Shown here piece by piece: positions 22,181 to 32,900 of a stretch of DNA of 64,000 bases; within the stretch, counting starts at the first letter, position 1; every line of letters begins with the position of its first letter. The translations under genes and the position numbers were made by a program. The notes below the pieces were generated by a model. The model had not been told where the DNA came from, searched no databases, and saw nothing but the letters and a program-made list of their open reading frames with translations. Origin of the DNA: Chelydra serpentina (taxonomy: Eukaryota > Chordata > Testudines > Chelydridae); the NCBI GenBank assembly GCA_037349315.1, contig JBAIAC010000133.1, forward strand, positions 124,001 to 188,000. Reading direction: 5' to 3'.

Positions 22181-22755
22181 TGGCTAGCAAGGAGTTAACC
22201 CAGCGTGCAGATCAGACTGTCGGCCACCAAGCAGTTCAGAGTTGGACCTCCTCACTAATGAGCCATGCCACATTACTGTACCCTGTCTTAAGCAAAGTGA
22301 TCACCAGTCTCAGGCAGAGGTGACAGAAACGAGCACTGGGTTATTTCAGCATCAACATCTGGACATTTCTACTCCATGTAAACGTCGCCTTCGTTGATTC
22401 TATTTTCATCTTTTCTCTTCGGGCCAGGTGAATCAACAAGGCAACCTGAATCTTCACGTTGATAAAACAAAATGGCCCGAAGGTCGCTTTGCCTGCGTTT
22501 GCTTTCCACAGAGACGCTAGCAGACACACTGATTGGCAGTCTATTTCTGCTAGCTAACAAAAATATTACACAGCCATGGCTCCTATCACCCCAGTGTTAG
22601 AGCGCCTCCCACATGTAGATTAATTATCCCCATCAGATGGGGAGCGCGTTGTCGCCTTACTTGGCATTAGTGAGGTTTGAACTTGAGATCTTCAAGGGAA
22701 GACTTCTATTTCTTGAGCTAAAGGCCTGGCTGGCGATACTGACCTCCCTGGTAAA

Positions 22756-22870
22756 TAGGGTGACCAGATGTCCCGATTTTATAGGGACAGTCCTGATTTT
22801 TGGGTCTTTCTTATATAGGCTCCCCCCCACCCCCGTCCCGATTTTTCACATTTGCTATCTGGTCACCCTA
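22756..22870 (+). mobile_element. hAT-type MITE, TAGGGTGACC family, copy 2
   Basis: Ends TAGGGTGACCAGATG and TATCTGGTCACCCTA, with an 8-bp target duplication CTGGTAAA at 22748-22755 and 22871-22878. The paralogous block copy has the uninterrupted target (CTTGGTAAAGTGC, about 49167-49179), so this insertion followed the duplication. Confidence 0.93.
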
Positions 22871-22947
22871 CTGGTAAAGTGCTTTGAGATCTACTGATGA
22901 GAAGTGCTGGATAAGAGCTCTGTATTAGTTGGTCATCACTGTCAGCT

Positions 22948-22968
22948 ACACACACACACACACACACG
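22948..22968 (+). repeat. (CA)n microsatellite
   Basis: About ten CA units. The corresponding stretch is absent from the second block copy. Confidence 0.85.
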
Positions 22969-23776
22969 GGTTAGCTAATTCACAGTAAAATTAGAGTGGA
23001 GACCAGTTTCTGTTGCTTTTACTGCACTGTAGCTAGGTGAGGTCAACACTGCTGCCCACGTGTGATCTCACCTAGCTACAGTAGCGTTGTCTCTATTAGC
23101 GTTTTATAGCACAGTAGCTAAATCCATGGTGTGGGGGGAGGGGACAACAAATCACACCTTTTTTGGGCAGTGAAGACATGGTCTAAGTCTGTTAGCCGGT
23201 AGCTATGCTCCATGGGCCAGCCGTAGCTGGGGGAAATATGACACACTTTGCCAGTATCTCATGACCTACCACCCACCTAGCTCAGGTGGGAGCTGAGATG
23301 AAGTCATGGGCCCAAGGTCCCAAGGTGACAAAACTCAGATCTCCCACGCTCCAGGCCAATGACTTGGCTATGGGCCCAGCCTCTTGCAGTCTGGCCTAGA
23401 TGGGACTGAAATGGGGCAAGCGCCCCCTAGTGCTTCTAAAGGAACTTTCTCGTCACCTTTAGTTGACAACGTGAAAAATCTAGAAGCAGGGAAAATCAAG
23501 GGGTTTGAGGAAGGCTGCAATGAATTTGCAGGTCTCATGCAAACACAAACACATAGTAATGACTGGTTAACCACAAATGGGACAAGGCAATAGCATTTGG
23601 AAGGGCAGCTGTTAAAAAAAAATCATTTTTCCCCCTGTGCAACTGTTTACTTTCCCCTGTGAAACTAAACATTTTTGGCCAAACCCCAAAATTTTGCAAT
23701 TTGGAAATGCTGCCGCTTTGCCTGATGGGAGTTGTAGTTTGGATGCCTTAAATTCCAGGCTCCCTGGTCAGACTAC

Positions 23777-23892
23777 GACAAAGGGTCCTGTGGCACCTTA
23801 TAGACTAACAGAGGTATTGAAGCATAAGCTTTTGTGGGTGAATACCCACTTCTTCGGATGCAAGCAGTGGAAAAAGCAGTCTGACCAAGCAG
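23777..23892 (-). mobile_element. Retroelement insertion with hammerhead-like motif
   Basis: Insert flanked by the 12-bp direct repeat TGGTCAGACTAC at 23765-23776 and 23893-23904. The sister block copy has a single TGGTCAGACTAC at 49960-49971, which proves the borders. On the minus strand it shows the same CCGAAGA, GTGGGT/ACCCAC and AAAAGCTTATGC arrangement as 14679-14716. It is 5'-truncated and non-coding. Confidence 0.85.
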
Positions 23893-24129
23893 TGGTCAGA
23901 CTACAAATCCCTTTATGCACCACGAATCCCTCCTTCATCGGGGGAGTCCCTGGCCATGGTGCATTGTGGGAGATGTAGGCAGGTCAGGAAGCCTGACTTG
24001 TACAGAATGGAGACAGGAGGCAACCGAACTACAATTCCCATGAAGCACCATGGTAACATTACCAAATACAAATAATTCCGTTTGGGGGCATTCAGTTTTT
24101 CGATGACAGATCAAAGTCCCCTGTCCCCC

Positions 24130-24720
24130 CGGCTTTAAAGTCAGAAGGGACCATCATGATCATCTAGTCTGACCTCCTGCACATCACAGGCCACAGAACT
24201 TCACCCACCCACTCCTCTAACAGACCCCTAACCTCACAGCATGACTTAACAACTTCAAGTTACAGAGAATCTGCCATTTACACTAGATTAAACCTGCAAA
24301 TGAACCTGTGCCCCAGGCAGCAGAGGAAGGTGAAAAACCCCCAGGGTCTCTGTCAATCTGAGCTAAGGAAAATTCCTTCCTGACTCCAAATCTGGCGATC
24401 AACTGGACCCTGAGCATGTGTGCGAGACCCACCAGCCAGACACCTGGGAAAGAATTCTCTGTAGTGACTCGGAGCCCTCCCTGTCTAGTGTTCCATCTTT
24501 GGACATTGGAGATATTTGCTGCTACATGCCAGCTTGGGCAATCTCATCCTACCATCCCCTCCATAAACTTCTCAAAGTCAGTCTTGAAGCCAGTTAGATT
24601 TTTTGCCCGCACGGCTCCCCTTGGGCGGCTGTTCCAGAACCTCACTCCTCTGATGGTTAGAAACCTTCGCCTAACTTCAAGCCTAAACTTGCTGTTGCCT
24701 GAGGCTTTTACCCCCTCCTG
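24130..24720 (-). mobile_element. CR1 LINE 3' region
   Basis: Minus-strand reading gives the CR1 3' sequence: CGAAGGTTTCTAACCATCAG, AGTGAGGTTCTGGAACAGCC, GGAAGGAATTTTCC, CTAGATGATCATGATGGTCC. It continues beyond the C-terminal coding part into the 3' untranslated region and is not intact. In block copy 2 only about 50236-50335 of it remains. Confidence 0.8.
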
Positions 24721-27713
24721 GTCCTGTCCCTGTCCCTGCAGTCCAGCTGTGTCAGCTATTTGCGGCGACTCCACCGCTCCCCTGAGGCTGTAGCTCCCTC
24801 TCATGACCTGGCTGCATCTCCCTGCAGTGTGCACGGCTGTCACTTGCCCCGGCTTCCTGTGGCTGTTTGATGGTTGGACCCCGACCTGCTCGCCTGTGGG
24901 TAGCGGCCTCAGGTCCTCGTCTCCTTTGTTGTAGCCGCTGCCTGCTTCGCTTGGCGTCTCGGGCGTCTCCTCGCAGCGGCGGTGTCCTCGGCTGGGCTGC
25001 AGCAGACGACCCCTCATGGGCTCTCCAGCCCATCAGTCCCTGTGCTGAGCCACGGTCTAGTCCCTGGGCGGGCATATTGACAGGCAAGGAGGGGAGAGCA
25101 GGGGGTGGCAGGTGCTGAAACCAGCCGAGCTAGGATGGAGTGGCGAGCGGCCTGGGAGCTGCCTCTCTCACCGAGATGTTGGGCAGGGCGGGTTCAACAC
25201 ACCGATGCCCATAGGGGACCCACGGCACAGCAGGGTGGCAGGCAGAGGACCTAGAAGGGCCCCAAAGCAGGGCCTAAGAGTAAACTTCCATTCTAGCCAT
25301 TTGGGGGACCATGTTGTGACCCAACTGAGGGGATTTGAAAACTGCCATAGGGTCATGTCCCTGGGGCACCCCGAGGGTGGGGAGCAGAGTGGGGGCAGGC
25401 TCCCAGTCAGGATTTCAGGGGGTGTTCCATGTTCTCAAAAAGCAGAGGGGGTCACCTCAGAGGCACAAACCCCCACACCAACCAGGAGAGCGAGAGAAAC
25501 CATCCCCCGGGAGCGAGAGGACTGGCAAAGGGTTGCTTGGGCAGGCGAGCGTAGGCAGGGCTAGGGTAGCGTACAGGAGGGAGGGGACGGGAACGGTCAG
25601 GAGCAGGGGCCATTGGGGTTGGGTCCTGAAAGGGGGAAATCACTGGGGGGAGACTCTGCCCCGCCATGCTGGGCTTGTGTGGAATGAGGCAAGTCACCAA
25701 ATACAAGAGGCAAACTCCGGAGAGCCCGTCCCCCCACGCGTCACCCACTGGCAAACGGGGCCGGCGTTGGGCGGCTCCTACTCTGAACCTGGCACGGCAC
25801 TGGCTGTGACCGTCATTGGGGTGTGGGCTTTGCTGCTTCTCTCCTTCCCTCCCCCTGTGAAAGCAGGTAAGGACGGAGGTTCCCATGGCTGGCGCGAGAT
25901 GCACAAAGAGGGAAGCAGAAGAGGGAAACAAGGAGAGACCAAGTTCTCTTTTCTCAGCGCTGGAATCCCTGAGTGTTTGGGTTTGCACATCACAGGAAAT
26001 AACCGGGTGAAGAGACACTCCCTGATCATCCCTCCGATCCAAACACCCCACTATTCTCCGGCCAAGGGGGTGAAAGCAGCATCTGTCGCCAGCCACTGCT
26101 GCTTCAGGAGAACAGGACCGAAATGCTCCAAACCCTGTTGGGGTCCCACCAATCATGCAAAGACCCATCGCCCGCTCCCACCAACAGAAAACCCCACAGC
26201 GGTTGGTTGTAAAGTTGCATACATTTCCTTATATTGGCATGAATATAGCACAAATCATCCGATGTTTTATTGGACAGACTAATCTCACCGGGGACTGAAG
26301 CCAGGGCAAAAGCAGACTTGGAAACACTTCAGCGGAGGGGACTACTTCTCCACACACAAACCACCGTCGGGTTTCCCAGGAGAGACTCCTGCTCCATTCT
26401 CAGTTATATGACAAGAAGGCCTGGAGTCGCCCACTGAGTTGGGGGCCTAGGCTCTGCTAGCCACAGAGACAGTCAGTCCCCTGCGAACCCCCCAGTGTGA
26501 GTAGACAGGACAGGCAGGAGAAAGGAAGCGTGGCGATCCTCCAAGCACTAGACCCCCGCCGGAGCTTTTCCCAGTTCGTGCGTGGGAGGTGGGTCCGGGA
26601 TCACCGCATGCTGCCTCACGCCTCTTCCCTTCTTGCATGTGTCGCTAGAGAGCGGAACGACCCTGATCCCAGCTGCACAACCAAATCCGGCAACACATTT
26701 TCTTTTCCTTTCTCCCCTCTCCCCCGTGCAAAGATTTTGGGGCTTTTGAGGATTTCCCCTCTGAAGAGCTTCTCTGAACTTAAAGGGGAACTTTCCCGGA
26801 ACACAGGACCATTTTGTGCTGGTCTTCCGGGTCCTTTAATGCCTGAGGTTTGCTTAGCAGCTCTTGGAGATGGTTTCCATGGTGTGAGTGCTATAAAAAG
26901 CAGGGGGGCGGGGGTGGTACTCTGCACAGATGCCTAATAACCATTTGCCCTTTGATGTAGTAACCGCAAGGCCAGGCTGCCAGTAACAGACCACCCTGGG
27001 GCTAGCTACCCCTCATTAACACCCGCACCTCCGCCATTCACCTCTACAGGGAACCGCCGCTGAGTGTAGCATCTTCAGGCCAATACGAGACACACTCATT
27101 GTCCTTCCCGGCAATTCCCTGCTGCTAGACTGTGTCCTTCTCTTCCTTGGCCAAGCAGGGGTGTCAGGGGGAAGAGTGAGACCTTCCAGATCTCGGGTCG
27201 CCCCTCCCTAGATGTTACCCCTATAAGCAAGCGGGGACATGCTCCCTTTCAGGGACTGCAGGAAGGTATTGCTCTGGGGGGCAGGTAAGGGCTGGAACCA
27301 GACTCCCGACTCCGATTCCTTCTTGATGTTGCTCCTGGCGGGGCCTCAGCTCCACCATGGAGCATGTACCCCTCAGCCTGCACTTTGGGGCCTTCCCCAC
27401 GGCCAGGCTCTCCCGCCCCGGCTCACTTTCAGCAGCACTTTGCTCCGAGCAATCCTAGCAATCCCAGCAGGTGAAGGGGATTCTCTTTAACCTAGTGAGT
27501 GTGTCCCTGATTAATATCGCTTCCGCCATGTCACCCTCAGCTCCCTGGATCTTCCTTAAACACCTTCCTCCCCTCCCCGGGTCTCAGCCAGAATAGCCCT
27601 GGGAAAAGCCTGCTGCAAGCCGGATATCCTGCGCTGCTTTTCCGCCGGCCACGCATGGCTTTGCCCCTGAGCCTTTCCACCTTGCGGTACTCGGCACGCG
27701 GGGAGATTTTGCT

Positions 27714-27719
27714 TTTATT
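27714..27719 (-). terminator. Candidate poly(A) signal of gene B
   Basis: AATAAA on the minus strand about 2.1 kb downstream of the gene B stop codon, a distance similar to that of the gene A candidate. Another AATAAA at about 26265-26271 lies in the duplicated block. There is no transcript evidence. Confidence 0.25.
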
Positions 27720-28284
27720 TCTCCTGCAGTCTGACTGCAGTTTACTCAGCCAATTTCTACCCATCAGTGAATGCCCATTACCATCAGGCAGTCAACCAAC
27801 TGTAATCCAGATCCCCTCCTATCTTCCGCTCCCCCGCCTGTTGTTCCCCTCCCCCCCAAGCCACAGCTCCATCTGTTCCTATTTCTACTTTAGAAATCTT
27901 CCCTTCCTCCCAGGAGCACAAAGAGAACAGGCCCCCGGCTCCAGCGTCTCAGTCACACGTCCATCGACCCCGCAGGGCTAGCGTTATCAAACGGAATAGA
28001 TAAATAAATACATTGTGCAGCCACGTCCCTCCCAGCCCACGGCCCAGCCAGAAGGGTGCCTCCGGCCCCGGGGGAGCCCAGGTTCCGATGTTGGCTCATG
28101 CAGCTAGCGGGCCAGACTCCGACGTGGGTGGTTTCCTTCTCGGCGGGGGCCATTCTGCACCGAGGCGCGTTCCCTCTTGCCACCCGCCTGCTCCGCGGCT
28201 GGTGTCGGGACCCTGCTCCTGCTGGAGGTCAGGACACCAACCACGGAAAGATGGGCTCCCTCGGGTTGGCTAACGTCCTCTCGG

Positions 28285-28299
28285 GGGGGGGGGGGGGCG
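28285..28299 (+). repeat. Poly(G) tract
   Basis: Uninterrupted run of about 15 G, a likely length-variable and error-prone site. Confidence 0.8.
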
Positions 28300-28814
28300 A
28301 ACCAGGCTGCGTTCTCCACCTCTCCCCCTGCACGCGGCCCTCGCCTCAGCCCCCACGGCCCTTTTGCTTTCGTAGGCGCTGAAGCTGCATGTCCGGTTCC
28401 CTCCTGGCGTCCGCCCCCTCCGCCTTCCCTCGGGTCCCTCCTTCCCAAAACGGCTGCTGGGGGCTTCACACACGAGGTTCCGAAACAACAGGGGGATGGT
28501 GGGGAAGCGTCACAAGGCGGGCTCCGGAGCTGGAGAAGGGGGTCTTCTTCCATTCGGGTTCGTGGGTGGAACGGAGACCGTTCAGCTACAGAGTTTGAGT
28601 GGGGCACACGGTGCACTTCAAAGCCCTTGGTAAGCTCTGATACGCCACCTCATCTGGTTCCTGGGGGGGAAGAGAGAAGGCCTCAGTGCCTGACTAGCAT
28701 GCCTTCCCCCCCCACCGCCCTCCCCCCACCACCGCCTCTGTCCCCGAAAGCATCGGCATGAAATGACTGATCGGACCGGATCGGATTCTCAGCGGGGGCA
28801 AAACAGTACCAATG

Positions 28815-29318
28815 TGGACACAAACGGCTATAAACTGGCCATCAGGAAGTTTAGACTTGACATTAGACGAAGGTTTCTAACCATCAGAGGAGTGAAGTTC
28901 TGGAACAGCCTTCCAAGGGAAGCAGTGGGGGCAAAAGACCTATCTGGCTTCAAGATTAAGCTAGATAAGTTTATGGAGGGGATGGTTTGATGGGATAACA
29001 TGATCCTGGCAATTAATTGACCCTTGACTATCAGTGGTAAATAGGCCCAATGGCCGGTGATGGGATGTTAGAAGTTACTACAGAGAAGCTTTTCCTGGGT
29101 GTCTGGCTGGTGAGTCTTGCCCACATGCTCAGGGTTCAGCTGATCGCCATATTTGGGGTCGGGAAGGAATTTTCCTCCAGGGTAGATCGGCAGAGGCCAT
29201 GGAGGTTTTTCGCCTGCCTCTGCAGCGTGGGGCACGGGTCATTTGCTGGAGGATTCTCTGCATCTTGAAGTCTTTAAACCAGGATTTGAGGACTTCAATA
29301 GCTGAGACAGGTGAGAGC
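28815..29318 (+). mobile_element. CR1 LINE 3' region
   Basis: Plus-strand CR1 3' end with CATCAGGAAGTTTAGACTTG, CGAAGGTTTCTAACCATCAG, GTGAAGTTCTGGAACAGCC, CGCCATATTTGGGGTCGGG, GGAATTTTCCTCCAGGG and TTGAGGACTTCAATAGCTGA. It is 5'-truncated, keeping only the last codons of the element's second frame and its untranslated region. Confidence 0.85.
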
Positions 29319-29520
29319 ACTGGGCTGGGACTCAGGAGACCTGGGTTTTATCCCTGGCTCTGACACTGGCCTGCTTGGCAAGTCACTGCCTCGCTCCATG
29401 CCTCAGTTTCCCCATCAGTGAAATGGGCCTAAGGATCCTGCCCTCCTTTGTAAAGTGCATTGAGACCTATGGATGAGAAGCACTCTGGAGGAGCTAGGCA
29501 CTATGCTATTACTCCCAGGC
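29319..29520 (+). repeat. MIR/CORE-SINE
   Basis: A fairly complete SINE: tRNA-like head GAGAGCACTGGGCTGGGACT, then CCTCAGTTTCCCCATCAGTG, TTTGTAAAGTGCATTGAGAC and a tail near CTATGCTATTACTC. It directly abuts the CR1 piece. Confidence 0.8.
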
Positions 29521-29565
29521 TGTAAAATGTCCACTTCTGGGTAAACAGCAGCAGCTGTGGAAGAG

Positions 29566-29652
29566 ACAAAGGGTCCTATGGCACTTTATAGACTAATACA
29601 GAGGTATTGGAGTATAAGCTTTCGTGGGTGAATACCCACTTCTTCGGATGCA
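29566..29652 (-). mobile_element. Retroelement insertion with hammerhead-like motif
   Basis: Flanked by the 13-bp direct repeat AGCTGTGGAAGAG at 29553-29565 and 29653-29665. The minus strand has CCGAAGA, GTGGGT/ACCCAC, GAAA and a short hairpin, as at 14679. Target duplications of 12 and 13 bp among the copies argue against a DNA transposase and for target-primed insertion. Confidence 0.82.
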
Positions 29653-29795
29653 AGCTGTGGAAGAGCATCTCAACTCCTGGATGCTTTATCTGAGTCCCGC
29701 CCACTCTCCAAACCTTTCCTCCCATCCCCCGCACTCTCCCTTGGCCACTTCGTTAAACACGTGGACAGAAAGCAGCGTCCCCCTCACCTGAGGGC

Positions 29796-29912
29796 CTATG
29801 TGACCTCCTCCGATGTATTCTCGGGGGTCCTGTGGATTTGGTCGTAGATCGTGGTGATTAGAGGCTCTTTCTGTGGGCTCGGCTCCGTGTTATTTTCCAG
29901 GTGACGTAAGGC
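29796..29912 (-). CDS. Gene B exon 6: tail with ITSM and stop codon
   Basis: Acceptor TTTTGTTTCAG. The exon encodes ALRHLENNTEPSPQKEPLIT, then TIYDQI, then a further 12 residues ending SEEVT and TAG at 29798-29796. The LITTIYDQI segment is the same as in gene A, while the residues before and after it are diverged. Starts in phase 0. Confidence 0.9.
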   Translation of the reverse strand, partial: ALRHLENNTEPSPQKEPLITTIYDQIHRTPENTSEEVT

Positions 29913-32900
29913 CTGAAACAAAAGCAGACACGTTTGTTATTGGAAGGACTTTGTGAGCCGTTTGCTCTGCAGATGAATTTGCTAAAAATTATCCCCCAAA
30001 ATCAGCAAGGGTTGAACGTGCCAAAGCACAGACTTCTACCACCTGAGCTAGCAGAGCAACTCCATTAACTGGTAACCGTTGTAGGTTGTTATCCGCTAGG
30101 CAGACCGGGGCGAGACATGACACACAGTGCTGTTACTCTGGCAGCAGTAGCCATGGCTTAATCACACCCCTCCAAACTCAAACCTCAACGCTACATGAGG
30201 AAACGCTGGTAGGAACATTGTGTGCATGAAGTGTTTGGTCCTCAGCCCTTGCAATGGGTTGATGTGTCTGTAACGACCCCACCACGGGTCCTCAGCATGG
30301 CTAAACCCAGCACCTTCAGCCTCAAGAAGCACAAACCACATCGGCTTGAGCTGAAGGAGCAACACTGTTAACCAATAGCAGTAGTAGGTTGTTATCCTCT
30401 CTGCATACCAGTCACTAGAGGGAGACGGGGCACACCTGGGCAGCGGGGTTCACGTTCACACAACACTGTCTTGGTGCAGCATGCCAACCGGTGGCTGCAC
30501 CAGTGCATTCTGGGATCCCCTGGAGGCACTGATCCCACAGTGCCTTTATACTTTTGCTGTCAGCAAAGACTACTGGGTAGTTTCCACCCTGCATTGCGGG
30601 ACAGGATGCATCTGAACCCTTGGGACTCCCGGCCTCTCCGTCGGTGTATAGACAAAGACGTGCGTGTATGTAGACAAAGACAGTGTGTGTGTGTGTGTGT
30701 GTGTGTGTGTACCTCTCCACATTCCCCACACATGCAGTGCCCGCAAGGAGAGCTCCTCCATGTGCAAACACAGACAGATGGCCGGCTGGCCTGCTCCCTT
30801 CCCTACACCTAAACGAGGAGCAATAAACAGTCCAATGCGGATGTGGTGTAGGACGACACACTGAAGGCTCCTAGGATCTGTCTTCACGGCACAATACAGC
30901 TGGGTTAGCCTTGTCCGGCTCTGAGCAGCCCCCACTGGTGTTTGCCCTCCCCACATACGCCGCTAGGACTTCCGGGGACAGATCCCCCGGCTCTTAGCAC
31001 TGCCGTGAGCCCAGCCGCTCTGATTCTTTCCCAGTGGTTTGTCGGAGAACTTGTCCGTCCTTCTGGGCATGTAGGGGATTGTGGGAAGGCGCTGGAGGGC
31101 TAGACGGGCCGTAGCCTGCAGCGACGCCGCAAGGGACCGGCCTGAGTGAAAACAACACCCTGGCTCTAACCCACCCCCTGCAGACCCAGCTAGTCCAGGT
31201 TTGAAAGAACTCAGGTGAGAGGGTTGTGTGTGGACGGGAGGGGGTTAGGGGCAGCCCGAATAAGAGCCCAGGCCAGCTCTGCAGGGAAAACATACACGGG
31301 TACCGCCCCCCGCCCCCCGGCGAGGTACAAAGGTGCAACAAGCACACACCCGAGGGAGATCACACCTCCAAAGAGAAGAGAAGAGAAGAGACATACACAC
31401 CGCAGAGAGACATACACACCCTTCCAGGAAGGACACATGCACTCATTAGAAAGACAGCCCCAGCCCCCAGAATGGAGCAACACACAGAGAAGCTATACAC
31501 AGGGCTGACAGGGGGGTGGGGAAGCCAGTACAAATTACCGGGGCCCGGCAGTCCGGAAGGGGGCCCGACTATGTTGCATATGTTTTTGTCTTTCTCGGTA
31601 GTATCATTATTTAGTATCATTATTTGTCGATGTTTTTTGACATCCATTGCATATTTGGTTGGTTTTTTTGCACATCCATACAAATCCCATGTAAAGATTT
31701 TTAGTCGGTCCACCCTTGCTGGCGGGGGCGGGGGTCGAATTTTTTTTTTCACCGGGGCCTGGACCCACTCTCGGCAGCCCTGGCTATACACCCCCACCCA
31801 AAGGACAGCTACAGCCCCAGAGGAGATGCACAAACCAGACAGGGGAACAGCGTTCAGCACACAGGAGCATCATGCACGCTACCCAGCCGAGAGAGAAGTC
31901 ATGCAGACACTGACGCACGCCTCCCCGGGTGCAGAGCCCGACACTCCCCAGAGGAGACGCTCACACACACATGCAGCAAAGAGCAGCCACACCCAGACCA
32001 AAGAGCAACACAACAGACAGAAAGGAGCAATGCACACGCCAAGGAGAGAAAGACGCCCTCTCCTCCCTGTAACTTCCTGCTCCGGCCCGCAGCTGACACA
32101 AGAAGGATGTTTAAAGAGGGAGTCAGAATCCCTCCCCTGGAGAGCTGGCAGTCCAAACACACAAAGGACGAGACATCTAGAGGGAGGATCTCTTTCCTAC
32201 AGCCCTGCCTGCTGCATCACTTATTGCTAATGTCTAATGAAAGGGTCCCGGCCATCCCCTTCCACATGGCAGTGCCGGGATAACCTCAGCTCAGAGCACT
32301 CACCTGGTCATTACCTTCTGGGGGACTCCTCAAGATCTCAGAGTACTGCGGGTCGGACGGACTTTCTTCCACCGGGCCCGTGGGGGTGGCAGCTGAGGAG
32401 AGAGCATGAGGTTAAGAGAGGAGCGAGAAAAACCAAGTTCCAAGCAGCCCGGAGCGTCGGGATCTTTGCCCGTCACGCCCCACGTCTGTCGTGAGCTGAG
32501 CCCTGCACAGATCCAAATCCACAGAGCCACCCCCACAAAATCATAGGCAGGGAATCCATGTGAGTCCTTCTCCAGAGAAGACACAATCAGGCATGTTTGA
32601 TGCTAAGATGCTGGATCCTGGGTACATTCGGATCATAATGAAAAAGGGGTTAAGGCCTTGACTATGGCGGGCATTGGGCCTATTCTCCCCGGGGTCAACT
32701 CTCATGAGTTTATCGTGAGCCTCATGGTAGTTGGTGTGTTTCTTAAAGCCCCAGCTCCCGGGGTCATGTGATGATGGGAGAGTCTCGGCGCTCATTCAAA
32801 AAAAAAAAAAGCCAAATTCTAGCCCCCTTCGCAGCAGAGAGTTCAGATCAGAGCCCTGCGCAGGACTATTACTTCATCCCGCTATTACGGCAGCGCATCC

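Larger units (their letters stand above)
22360..26915. repeat. Duplicated spacer block, copy 1
   Basis: This segment between genes A and B is homologous to 48770-52415 between genes B and C, in the same orientation and order. The outer part (22360-24100) matches at about 90% by eye, while about 25860-26700 differs from 51360-52200 only at scattered bases. Copy 1 alone carries the MITE at 22756, the retroelement insertion at 23777 and a longer CR1 piece at 24130. Long open frames in it on both strands (up to 315 codons) have no recognisable domain and are not called as genes. Confidence 0.9.

Noticed and set aside
25335..26282. 315-codon plus-strand and 238-codon minus-strand frames in the duplicated block
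   Set aside because: Both strands are open over the same interval, there is no recognisable domain, and in the second copy the frames are changed by small indels.
31226..32230. 334-codon plus-strand frame
   Set aside because: It runs through a CA/GA-rich minisatellite and a hAT element with its own target duplication, so it is a composite of repeats.
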